Assembly: GCA_910587875.1 (NCBI GenBank)
Contig: CAJUOD010000038.1
Location: forward strand, 1-23,977
Origin: an uncultured Oscillibacter sp.
Lineage (GTDB): Bacteria > Bacillota > Clostridia > Oscillospirales > Oscillospiraceae
Reading direction: 5' to 3'
Length of the DNA: 23,977 nucleotides
The notes beneath the pieces are model-generated. The model did no database searches. It was not told the DNA's origin and worked only from the letters and a program-made list of their open reading frames with translations. Shown piece after piece: positions 7,131 through 13,859 of the stretch. Positions within the stretch are counted from its first letter, which is position 1. Each line of letters begins with the position of its first letter. The position numbers and the translations under genes are program-made.

Positions 7131-7811
7131 TCAGTCCTGGAGGGTGTTGATGAGGTGCTTCATGTGGATGCTCATGGCGCAGCGGGCCCCCTCCTCGTCC
7201 CGCTTGAGGAGGAAGGCCAGGATGGTCCGGTTGTCCCCCAGGGCGATGTCCAGCATCTGCTGGCGGCTGGGGGAGATCTGGAGGATCTCATCCACGGCGC
7301 TGTTGATGATGGGGTACAGCCGCCGCATATACTCGTTGTGGGAGGCCTTGATGATGGCCCAGTGGAACTCCTGGTCCGCCAGGGGCCAGTTGCCCCCCTC
7401 GGCGGCGATGCGCTCCACCCGCTCGGCCTTCTTCCGAATCTGCTCCAGCTCCTCGTCGCCGGCCCGCAGGCAGGCCAGGGCCACGGTGGCGGGCTCGAAG
7501 ATCAGCCGCATCTCAAAGAGATCCTTGGCCCGGACCCGGGACCGGACCCCTGCCAGGGCCGTCAGGTCCATGCCCGGGGCGGGGAGGCTCTCCGCCACAA
7601 AGGTGCCCTTCCCCCGCCGGATGTCCAGCACCCCCTGGGCCACCAAAAAGGAGATGGCCTCCCGCAGGGTGGTGCGGCTGACCCCCATGGCCCCGCTGAG
7701 CTCGTTCTCGTTGGGCAGCTTGCTGCCGGGGGGATAGCGGCGCTCCTCCACAATCCACTCGTAGAGCCGGTCTGCCGTCTGCTCGGACAGCTTGGCGCGT
7801 TTGCCTTCCAT
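7131..7811 (-). CDS. FadR-subfamily GntR transcriptional regulator
   Basis: A 226-residue regulator with an N-terminal winged helix (about 8-75, including GSKLPNENELSGAMGVSRTT and GVLDIRRGKGTFV) and a C-terminal FCD ligand domain (about 95-218). FCD proteins usually sense organic acids, often through a bound metal. Here Asp146, His150 and His216 fit the metal-ligand pattern, but the position that is usually histidine in the EHRAIL-type motif is Asn194 (GDNRTIL). The ATG at 7811 follows GGAGG; an upstream ATG at 7937 lies inside the promoter region. It is divergent from the oxidoreductase operon and upstream of the cstA unit on the same strand. TTGT/ACAA repeats occur at both promoters, so it probably controls both, with a carboxylate effector; this is inferred. 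Confidence 0.92.
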   Translation of the reverse strand: MEGKRAKLSEQTADRLYEWIVEERRYPPGSKLPNENELSGAMGVSRTTLREAISFLVAQGVLDIRRGKGTFVAESLPAPGMDLTALAGVRSRVRAKDLFEMRLIFEPATVALACLRAGDEELEQIRKKAERVERIAAEGGNWPLADQEFHWAIIKASHNEYMRRLYPIINSAVDEILQISPSRQQMLDIALGDNRTILAFLLKRDEEGARCAMSIHMKHLINTLQD

Positions 7812-7859
7812 ACGATTCCTCCATCCTCCGGCGGCCCCGCCGGGCGTAGACTTAAGAGT

Positions 7860-7888
7860 ACTATACCGCTTTTTACCAGAAAAAACAA
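7860..7888 (-). promoter_or_regulatory. Promoter of the GntR regulator gene
   Basis: On the minus strand TTGTTT (7888-7883), 17 bases, TATAGT (7865-7860). Its -35 is only eight bases from the -35 of the divergent operon promoter, so one bound regulator could affect both. Confidence 0.7.
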
Positions 7889-7896
7889 GAAGGGGC

Positions 7897-7925
7897 TTGA
7901 CAGCCCATGTGAATTCGTATAAAAT
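7897..7925 (+). promoter_or_regulatory. Promoter of the oxidoreductase operon
   Basis: A perfect TTGACA (7897-7902), 17 bases, and TAAAAT (7920-7925). Transcription should start near 7932, directly at the operator-like repeats. Confidence 0.8.
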
Positions 7926-7932
7926 GACATCA

Positions 7933-7957
7933 TACAACGTATTTGTAGACTAGACAA
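7933..7957. promoter_or_regulatory. Candidate FadR-type operator downstream of the operon promoter
   Basis: Two overlapping inverted repeats share one TTGT: TACAA-CGTAT-TTGTA (7933-7947) and TTGT-AGACTAG-ACAA (7943-7957). Placement at the predicted transcription start fits repression by the divergent GntR-type regulator. Confidence 0.5.
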
Positions 7958-7991
7958 CTTATGTACTAGTTTCTGGAAGGAGTGGCCGCCC

Positions 7992-8669
7992 TTGACCGTG
8001 ATGGAACGCTTCCCCCACCGCCTGACCCTGGTCACGGGGCACTACGGCACGGGGAAGACCGAGTTTTCCGTGAACCTGGCCCTGGCCCTGGCGGAAGAGG
8101 GGGCCCGGGTGGCCCTGGCGGATTTGGACATCGTGAACCCCTATTTCCGCAGCCGGGAGCGCCGGGAGCTGCTGGAGGCGGCGGGAGTCCGCCTTGTCGC
8201 CACCTCCCAGGCCCTGGCGGACGCGGACGTGCCCGCCCTTCCGGCGGAGCTCCACGCCGTGCTGGAGGACCGGAGCGTCCGGGGCGTGCTGGACATCGGC
8301 GGGGACCCCTCCGGGGCCCGGGTGCTGGCCCGGTACCGGCCCAGGATTTTGAAGGAGGACTACCAGCTCCTCTATGTGGTCAACGCCGCCCGGCCCGAGG
8401 TCCGCACGGCGGAGAGCAGCGCGGAGTACCTCCGGGCCATCGAGGCCGTGACGGGGCTTCAATGCACGGGCCTGGTCAACAACACCCACCTCTGCGGCGA
8501 GACCGGGCCGGAGGACGTCCGGGAGGGCGCCGCCCTGGCGGCGGAGGTCTCCCGCATGACCGGCGTCCCGGTGGTCTGCCACGCGGCGGAGGCCCGCTTC
8601 CGGGAGGCGCTGGCGGACCTGGACCCCTTCCCCATGGAGCTCCGCATGCGGAAGCCCTGGGAAGAATAA
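7992..8669 (+). CDS. P-loop NTPase (MinD/CobQ-like fold), first gene of the oxidoreductase operon
   Basis: A 225-residue nucleotide-binding protein of the ParA/MinD/CobQ-like group. The Walker A is GHYGTGKT (16-23). It lacks the lysine of the KGGxGK deviant Walker A that marks classical MinD/ParA proteins. DLDIVNPYFRSRE (about 44-56) is the switch-I-like segment and LDIGGD (about 100) the likely Walker B. The start is TTG at 7992, nine bases after GGAAGGAG; the ATG at 8001 is too far from that site. No membrane segment is present. It leads the ferredoxin and oxidoreductase genes in one transcript, 49 bases before the next start. A role in maturing or regulating the iron-sulfur enzyme is conceivable; its function is not established. 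Confidence 0.87.
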   Translation: MTVMERFPHRLTLVTGHYGTGKTEFSVNLALALAEEGARVALADLDIVNPYFRSRERRELLEAAGVRLVATSQALADADVPALPAELHAVLEDRSVRGVLDIGGDPSGARVLARYRPRILKEDYQLLYVVNAARPEVRTAESSAEYLRAIEAVTGLQCTGLVNNTHLCGETGPEDVREGAALAAEVSRMTGVPVVCHAAEARFREALADLDPFPMELRMRKPWEE

Positions 8670-8718
8670 GCTTGGCAATTTGGCAATTTCAGATATAGAG
8701 GAAAGGAGATTTTGCACC

Positions 8719-8928
8719 ATGGCGATCCACCTCACCTTCCGCCAGGACCGCTGCAAGGGCTGCGGGCTCTGCGTCACCGCCTGCCCCAAGCATATCCTGG
8801 CCCTGGAGGGCGGCACCAACGTGAAGGGCTACCACCCGGCGGCCTGCACGGACGAAGCCGCCTGCATCGGCTGCGCCAGCTGCGCGAAGATGTGCCCCGA
8901 TTCCATCATCACCATCGAAAAAGACTGA
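8719..8928 (+). CDS. 2[4Fe-4S] ferredoxin-like subunit of the oxoacid oxidoreductase
   Basis: A 69-residue delta-type subunit that carries electrons from the oxidoreductase to free ferredoxin. Two CxxCxxCxxxCP motifs are visible: Cys12/15/18/22 and Cys49/52/55/59, giving two [4Fe-4S] clusters. Start ATG at 8719 follows AAAGGAG; upstream in-frame starts (8680) lack a ribosome site. It precedes the alpha-type subunit by 15 bases. The extra Cys43 lies outside the two motifs. Confidence 0.93.
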   Translation: MAIHLTFRQDRCKGCGLCVTACPKHILALEGGTNVKGYHPAACTDEAACIGCASCAKMCPDSIITIEKD

Positions 8929-8943
8929 AAGGAGCCGGTCCCT

Positions 8944-10011
8944 ATGAAACGAGAAATCTGGAAGGGCAGCGAGGCCATCGCTGAGGCCGCCATCCGGGCG
9001 GGCTGCCGCTGCTTCTTCGGCTATCCCATCACCCCCCAGAACGAGATCCCCGAGTACATGTCGTACCATATGCCCCAGAGCGGGGGCGTGTTCGTCCAGG
9101 CGGAGTCCGAGCTGGCCGCCGTCAACATGGTCTACGGCGCGGCGGCCTCCGGCGTGCGGGCCATGACCTCCTCCTCCTCCCCCGGCGTCAGCCTGAAGCA
9201 GGAGGGCATCAGCTACCTGGCCGCCTGCCAGCTGCCCGCCGTGGTGGTCAACGTCATGCGGGGCGGCCCGGGCCTGGGGTCCATCCAGCCCGCCCAGGGG
9301 GATTACTTCCAGGCCACCCGGGGCGGCGGCAACGGGGACTACCGCACGGTGGTCCTGGCCCCCGCCAACATCCAGGAGGCTGTGGACCTGACCCAGGAGG
9401 CCTTTGACATCGCCGACCAGTACCGGAATCCCGTGGTGGTCCTGGCGGACGGGCTCATCGGACAGATGATGGAGCCCATCGTCTGGAAGGAGCGCACCCC
9501 CAGGCAGCTCCCGGAGAAGACCTGGGCCGCCTGCGGCCGGGGGGACCGGGATCACAACAACTTCATCACCTCCCTGCTCATCGACGCGCCCTCCTGCGAG
9601 GCCCACAACCTGGAGCTGAACAAGAAGGTCCTGGAGATGGAGAAGAACGAGTGCCGCTGGGAGGAGATCCTGATGGACGACGCGGAGCTGGTGTTCGTGG
9701 CCTACGGCACGCCCTCCCGGGTGGCCCAGACGGCGGCGGAGAACCTGCGCAAGCAGGGGATCAAGGCCGGCGTGTTCCGCCCCATCACCGTGTGGCCCTA
9801 TCCCTACGCGCGCTTGAAGGAGATCGCCGGGCTGGACCGGGTGAAGGTCTTTCTCACCGTGGAGATGAGCCTGGGCCAGATGCTGGACGACGTGAACCTG
9901 GCCGTGGGCGAGCGGAAGCCCGTGAAATTCTACGGCCGCTGCGGCGGCAAGATCCCCGGCGTGTCCGAGGTGGAACGGGCCGCGCTGGAAGCCTGGAAGG
10001 AGGTCAAGTGA
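8944..10011 (+). CDS. vorB: 2-oxoacid:ferredoxin oxidoreductase alpha subunit (VorB/KorA type)
   Basis: A 355-residue subunit that, with the TPP and gamma subunits, oxidatively decarboxylates a 2-oxoacid to the acyl-CoA while reducing ferredoxin. The pyrimidine-binding domain opens the protein: GYPITPQNEIPEYM (about 27-40), the catalytic-glutamate segment QAESELAAVNM (about 52-62) and TSSSSPGVSLKQEG (about 74-87). Domain II begins near residue 245. ATG at 8944 follows AAAGGAG. The gene overlaps no neighbour and is one base before the TPP subunit. The sequence resembles proteins usually called 3-methyl-2-oxobutanoate dehydrogenase VorB, suggesting branched-chain oxoacids. A 2-oxoglutarate enzyme (KorA) is a close alternative that sequence alone cannot exclude. 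Confidence 0.92.
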   Translation: MKREIWKGSEAIAEAAIRAGCRCFFGYPITPQNEIPEYMSYHMPQSGGVFVQAESELAAVNMVYGAAASGVRAMTSSSSPGVSLKQEGISYLAACQLPAVVVNVMRGGPGLGSIQPAQGDYFQATRGGGNGDYRTVVLAPANIQEAVDLTQEAFDIADQYRNPVVVLADGLIGQMMEPIVWKERTPRQLPEKTWAACGRGDRDHNNFITSLLIDAPSCEAHNLELNKKVLEMEKNECRWEEILMDDAELVFVAYGTPSRVAQTAAENLRKQGIKAGVFRPITVWPYPYARLKEIAGLDRVKVFLTVEMSLGQMLDDVNLAVGERKPVKFYGRCGGKIPGVSEVERAALEAWKEVK

Positions 10012-10012
10012 C

Positions 10013-10756
10013 ATGACGACCGTTTATCAGAAGACCAAGGGCCTCCAGGATACGGAGCTCCACTACTGCCCCGGCTGCGCCCACGGCATCGTACATAAGC
10101 TCATCGGCGAGGTCCTGGAGGAGATGGACGCCCTGGGAACCGCCGTCGGCATCTGCCCCGTGGGCTGCGCCGTCTTCGCGGGGAACTACTTCTCCTTCGA
10201 CACCATCGAGGCCGCCCACGGCCGGGCCCCGGCGGTGGCCACGGCGGTGAAGCGCACCCACCCCACCCAGCCCGTCTTTACCTACCAGGGGGACGGCGAC
10301 CTGGCCTCCATCGGCGCGGCGGAGATTGTCCACGCCGCCATGCGGGGAGAGAAATTCACCACCATCTTTATCAACAACGCCATCTACGGCATGACGGGAG
10401 GCCAGATGGCCCCCACCACCCTCATCGGCCAGAAGGCCACCACCGCCCCCCTGGGCCGCACCAAGGAGCAGGCGGGCATGCCCATAAGGGTCGCCGAGAT
10501 GCTCTCCACCCTGGACGGCTGCGTCTACGCCGAGCGGGTCTGCGTCACGGACATTCCCCACCTGAACAAGGCCAAGAAGGCCCTGAAGAAGGCCTTTGCC
10601 CGCCAGATGGCCGGGGACGGCTTCACCTTCATCGAGGTGCTGGCGGCCTGCCCCACCAACTGGGGCATGGAGATCGACGAGGCCAACCAGTGGCTGATGG
10701 AGAACATGGCGGCATACTACCCCCTGGGCGTCATCAAGGATACGGAGGCGACGTGA
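10013..10756 (+). CDS. 2-oxoacid:ferredoxin oxidoreductase beta (TPP) subunit
   Basis: A 247-residue subunit that binds thiamine diphosphate. CPGC (19-22) and GICPVGC (about 46-52) supply the cysteines seen in the short Kor/Vor beta subunits. The TPP motif is GDGDLASIG (about 93-101), ending in FINNAIYGMTGGQMAPTT (about 118-135), as in KorB proteins. The start at 10013 is one base after the alpha-subunit stop and uses the AAGGAGG inside the preceding gene, a sign of translational coupling. The family sometimes names this subunit VorA or KorB; the substrate is not fixed by the motifs. The next gene begins after a single base. Confidence 0.92.
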   Translation: MTTVYQKTKGLQDTELHYCPGCAHGIVHKLIGEVLEEMDALGTAVGICPVGCAVFAGNYFSFDTIEAAHGRAPAVATAVKRTHPTQPVFTYQGDGDLASIGAAEIVHAAMRGEKFTTIFINNAIYGMTGGQMAPTTLIGQKATTAPLGRTKEQAGMPIRVAEMLSTLDGCVYAERVCVTDIPHLNKAKKALKKAFARQMAGDGFTFIEVLAACPTNWGMEIDEANQWLMENMAAYYPLGVIKDTEAT

Positions 10757-10757
10757 T

Positions 10758-11300
10758 ATGAAGAAGGAAGTCATTCTGTCCGGCTTCGGCGGCCAGGGCG
10801 TCATGTCCATCGGGAAGAATCTGGTGGAGGCCGCCGTGGCGGAGGACCTGGAAGCCTCTTGGGTTCCCTCCTACGGCCCGGAGATGCGGGGCGGCACGGC
10901 CAACTGCACGGTCATCATCAGCGACGAGCGGATCGGCGCGCCCCTGGTGGAGCGCCCCAGCGAGGTCATCGCCATGAACCGGGCGGCCCTGGCGAAGTTT
11001 GAGAGCCGGGTGGCCCCGGGGGGCACGGTGTTCGTCAACAGCAGCATCATCCCGGACAAGGTAAGCCGGGACGACGTGTCGGCGGTCTACGTCCCCTGCG
11101 ATGAGATCGCGGCGGAGCTGGGCAACTCCAAGGTTGCCAACATGGTCATGCTGGGGGCCTACGTGGCCGCCACGGGGGCCCTGAAGCAGGAAACCATCGA
11201 GACCATGATCGCCGAGATGTTCACCGGGAAAAAGGCCAAGCTGGTCCCGCTGAACCTGGAGGCCCTCCACAAGGGCATGGCGTGCGGGAAGGGCGCCTGA
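10758..11300 (+). CDS. 2-oxoacid:ferredoxin oxidoreductase gamma subunit
   Basis: A 180-residue gamma subunit, the third catalytic part of the enzyme, thought to take part in CoA binding. SGFGGQGVMSIGKNL (about 8-22) is the glycine-rich signature, followed by SYGPEMRGGTANCTVIIS (about 38-55), a hallmark of the family. The ATG at 10758 comes one base after the previous stop, with GGAGG inside the preceding gene, so this is the last gene of the coupled set. A strong terminator follows within 15 bases. All subunits are intact and in the order delta, alpha, beta, gamma. Confidence 0.93.
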   Translation: MKKEVILSGFGGQGVMSIGKNLVEAAVAEDLEASWVPSYGPEMRGGTANCTVIISDERIGAPLVERPSEVIAMNRAALAKFESRVAPGGTVFVNSSIIPDKVSRDDVSAVYVPCDEIAAELGNSKVANMVMLGAYVAATGALKQETIETMIAEMFTGKKAKLVPLNLEALHKGMACGKGA

Positions 11301-11311
11301 TTAGAGCCTGT

Positions 11312-11347
11312 AAAAAGCGCGGCAGACCATCGTGTCTGCCGCGCTTT
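11312..11347. terminator. Bidirectional terminator between the oxidoreductase and AraC genes
   Basis: A 14-bp stem (11314-11327 with 11334-11347) around a six-base loop. TTT follows on the plus strand and TTTTT on the minus strand, so it can end both converging transcripts. Confidence 0.85.
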
Positions 11348-11373
11348 CCATCATGTCCGGGGGAAGCTTGTAT

Positions 11374-12267
11374 TCACAATTGCTGAGCGGCGTCCGCCGC
11401 CGCGCGGTATGCCCCCGGCGTTACGCCGTACGCGGCCCGGAACTGCTTTCCAAAATAGGCGCTGCCGGAAAAGCCGCACCGCAGGGCGATTTCCGTGACG
11501 GACAGCTCGCTCTCCCGAAGCAGCTTTTTGGACTCGTTCAGGCGGAAGGCAATCAAGTATTCCACGGGGCTTTGTCCCGTGTTCTTTTTAAAGCAGCGGG
11601 AGGCCTCCCGCCCGCTCACTCCGGCGGACCCCGCGATTTCCGGCAGCGAGAGCTTTTCCGCGTAATGCCGGTGGATAAACGCGATCATGCCGCGCAGCCG
11701 GTCCCGCTGTTCCGCCCCCGTTTGGGGGCGCTCTCCCGGATAATCGCGGAGCTCGTCCAGCAGGAGGAGCCAGGTCTCGGAGAGGAGGCTTCTCGTCTGA
11801 AATTCCGTATCCGGACGGCTCTGTAATTCCCGGAGCTGATACAGGTTTCTCAGGATCCGGTCGGAGGAAGGATGCCCGCGCCGGATCACATGAACCTCTA
11901 TCTGCTTATTTTTAATGATCGGATTCAGGTACTTCGTCTCAAAGCGGCTTTTGAAATGCCCGCTCAGGAAAACCGGATGGAAGATGTGGTTGATTTCCAG
12001 CGTCCTGGCTCCCGGCGTTCCGTTCCGCTTCATATCCATGACGTTGCTGTTGATGAAAAAGCCGTCTCCCTGGCGGACTGTATATTCCGCCCCGACGGTG
12101 ACGATTTTGCTGACGCCCTCCTGAATATACCCCAGCTCCAGCTCCTCGTGCCAATGCCAGGGGATCACAAAATCCGTCAAGTCCCGTTCGTGCAGGCAAT
12201 AGGGGTATTCCACCGACATTCCCTCTATCTGTTCCACCTGGTTTTCATCTGTCTCAAACAAACGCAT
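11374..12267 (-). CDS. AraC-family transcriptional regulator
   Basis: A 297-residue regulator with an N-terminal cupin (about 30-110; HWHEELELGYIQEG holds the usual metal- or ligand-site histidines) and two C-terminal helix-turn-helix motifs (about 195-290; SLPEIAGSAGVSGREASRCFKK split with the second at SVTEIALRCGFSGSAYFGKQF). The ATG at 12267 follows AGGAGG by nine bases. It is divergent from the alcohol dehydrogenase gene with a 141-base gap that holds three spaced decamer repeats, so it very likely controls that gene and itself. Stretches of this gene (for example 11881-11940, 25 of 60 bases G or C) are far lower in GC than the rest of the window, a sign of recent acquisition. The inducer is unknown. 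Confidence 0.93.
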   Translation of the reverse strand: MRLFETDENQVEQIEGMSVEYPYCLHERDLTDFVIPWHWHEELELGYIQEGVSKIVTVGAEYTVRQGDGFFINSNVMDMKRNGTPGARTLEINHIFHPVFLSGHFKSRFETKYLNPIIKNKQIEVHVIRRGHPSSDRILRNLYQLRELQSRPDTEFQTRSLLSETWLLLLDELRDYPGERPQTGAEQRDRLRGMIAFIHRHYAEKLSLPEIAGSAGVSGREASRCFKKNTGQSPVEYLIAFRLNESKKLLRESELSVTEIALRCGFSGSAYFGKQFRAAYGVTPGAYRAAADAAQQL

Positions 12268-12280
12268 CGCTTAACGCCTC

Positions 12281-12343
12281 CTGTCCGGATTGTTAAAAGG
12301 ATAATACCATATCTGTCCGGATATTTCTATAGTCTGTCCTGAT
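12281..12343. promoter_or_regulatory. Three decamer repeats, likely AraC-family operator
   Basis: CTGTCCGGAT at 12281-12290 and 12313-12322, and CTGTCCTGAT at 12334-12343, all in one orientation. Start-to-start spacing is 32 and 21 bases, about three and two helical turns. The last two copies also share the flanking ATT. The first copy abuts the ribosome site of the AraC gene; the third ends just before the expected -35 of the dehydrogenase promoter, whose likely -10 is CATAAT (12372-12377). Confidence 0.6.
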
Positions 12344-12408
12344 ATTGATTTCTTTTTTGCCGAGGTTCCTCCATAATAGAACCATCAAACGAAACGGAGG
12401 AAACGGCT

Positions 12409-13653
12409 ATGGCCTACAGCTTTGAGTTTTACTCGCCCACGAAAGTGATGTTTGGAAAGGACGCCGAGAGCAAAATCGGAAAGGAGGCGAAAGCCTGCGG
12501 CGCGTCCAGCGTGATGGTGGTGTACGGCGGCGGAAGCGCGGCGCGCTCCGGGCTGCTGGAAAAGGTGAAAAACGCCCTGGGCGCGGAGGGCATCGCCTTT
12601 TGCGAGCTGGGCGGCGTGGTCCCCAACCCGCAGCTGGATAAGGTCTATGAGGGCATCCGGATCGGCAGGGAGCGGCGGGTGGATTTCCTGCTGGCGGTCG
12701 GAGGCGGCAGCGCCATCGACACGGCGAAGGCCGTGGCCTACGGCCTTGCGGAGCCGGAACACGACGTCTGGGAGCTGTTCGCCCACACCCGGACGGCGAA
12801 GCGCTGCCTTCCGGTGGGCTGCGTGCCGACGATTGCCGCCGCGGGAAGCGAGACGTCCAAGGGCTGCGTGATCACCAACGAGCGGACCGGCGAAAAAAGG
12901 GCCTATGACGACAACCTGGCCCGGCCAAAATTCGCCGTGATGAATCCCGAGTACACCAAGACCCTGCCGGATTATCAGACGGAGTCCGGCTGCGTGGACA
13001 TCATGATGCACACTATGGAGCGGTATTTCACCAACGGCGGAAATATGGAACTCACGGACGCCCTGGCGGAGGGGCTGCTCCGCACGGTGATGAAAAACGC
13101 CGTGAGGCTCCACCACAACCCGGGAGATTACGACGCCCGGGCGGAGATCATGTGGGCCGGAAGCCTGGCGCACAACGACCTGACCGGCTGCGGGAACGAC
13201 GGCGGGGATTTCATGTCCCACAAGCTGGAGCACGAGCTGGGCGGCATGTTTGACGTGACCCACGGGGCGGGGCTGGCGGCCATTTGGCCCAGCTGGGCGA
13301 GATACGTCTGCCGGGACTGCCTGCCCCGCTTTGTCCGCTATGCCCGGAATGTCATGGGCGTCACAGCCGAGGGCACGGAGGAGGAAATTGCTCTGGCGGG
13401 CATCCGGGCGATGGAGGAATTTTATCGCGGCATCGGAATGCCTGTAAGCCTGGAGGAGCTGGGCGTCCGCCCGACGGATGAACAGATCGAGGAAATGGCG
13501 GAGAGGTGCCTGGCCGCGTCGGGGGCGCGTACCGGCTCCGCCAGAAAACTGGATAAAGCGGATATGGTCCGCATTTACGCGAATGCTCGCGGCTCCGGGC
13601 AAGACCGCCGCGAAGGCGCCCCGGCTGCCAATACCGCCGGTTCCACACAATAA
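12409..13653 (+). CDS. Iron-containing (group III) alcohol dehydrogenase
   Basis: A 414-residue dehydrogenase of the BdhA/YqhD type, which reduces aldehydes to alcohols (or the reverse) with NAD(P)H in the cytoplasm. GGGSAID (98-104) is the nucleotide-binding motif. Asp197, His201, His271 and His285 occupy the metal-ligand positions, with the usual 14-residue gap between the last two. ATG at 12409 follows ACGGAGG. The family usually ends near residue 390, at a motif like KADMVRIYANA; here about 22 extra residues (GSGQDRREG to AGSTQ) follow, rich in Ala, Gly and Arg. This tail looks non-native and may come from fusion to foreign downstream sequence. Divergent from the AraC gene, which probably regulates it. 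The exact substrate is unknown. Confidence 0.93.
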   Translation: MAYSFEFYSPTKVMFGKDAESKIGKEAKACGASSVMVVYGGGSAARSGLLEKVKNALGAEGIAFCELGGVVPNPQLDKVYEGIRIGRERRVDFLLAVGGGSAIDTAKAVAYGLAEPEHDVWELFAHTRTAKRCLPVGCVPTIAAAGSETSKGCVITNERTGEKRAYDDNLARPKFAVMNPEYTKTLPDYQTESGCVDIMMHTMERYFTNGGNMELTDALAEGLLRTVMKNAVRLHHNPGDYDARAEIMWAGSLAHNDLTGCGNDGGDFMSHKLEHELGGMFDVTHGAGLAAIWPSWARYVCRDCLPRFVRYARNVMGVTAEGTEEEIALAGIRAMEEFYRGIGMPVSLEELGVRPTDEQIEEMAERCLAASGARTGSARKLDKADMVRIYANARGSGQDRREGAPAANTAGSTQ

Positions 13654-13670
13654 ATAAGGAGGGTTTTTCA

Positions 13671-13745
13671 ATGCCGGTTTTTCTGATGATGGCGCTCGTA
13701 CTCATCGCCACAGCATCTTCTCATCTCAGCGCTCTCCCTTTTTGA
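13671..13745 (+). CDS. 24-residue hydrophobic peptide ORF or gene remnant
   Basis: MPVFLMMALVLIATASSHLSALPF, 17 bases after the dehydrogenase stop with a strong AAGGAGGG six to seven bases before the ATG. The first 15 residues form a membrane-helix-like stretch. It could be a real small membrane peptide, but it may equally be the start of a former downstream gene cut off by a deletion. Its last codons run into the promoter region of ilvE. Confidence 0.4.
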   Translation: MPVFLMMALVLIATASSHLSALPF

Positions 13746-13756
13746 CCGTTTGCCGC

Positions 13757-13785
13757 TTGACTTTGCGGGGCGGCAAGCATATAAT
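13757..13785 (+). promoter_or_regulatory. Promoter of the branched-chain aminotransferase gene
   Basis: TTGACT (13757-13762), 17 bases, perfect TATAAT (13780-13785). The 68-base leader holds a 6-bp GGGGGC/GCCCCC hairpin (13818-13832) but is too short for a T-box. Confidence 0.85.
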
Positions 13786-13859
13786 CATTTAAAGCAGAAA
13801 ACCGGGCCCGGCCCGGCGGGGGCTCCGCCCCCAATATGGAAAACAGGAGAGTGTTCGCA

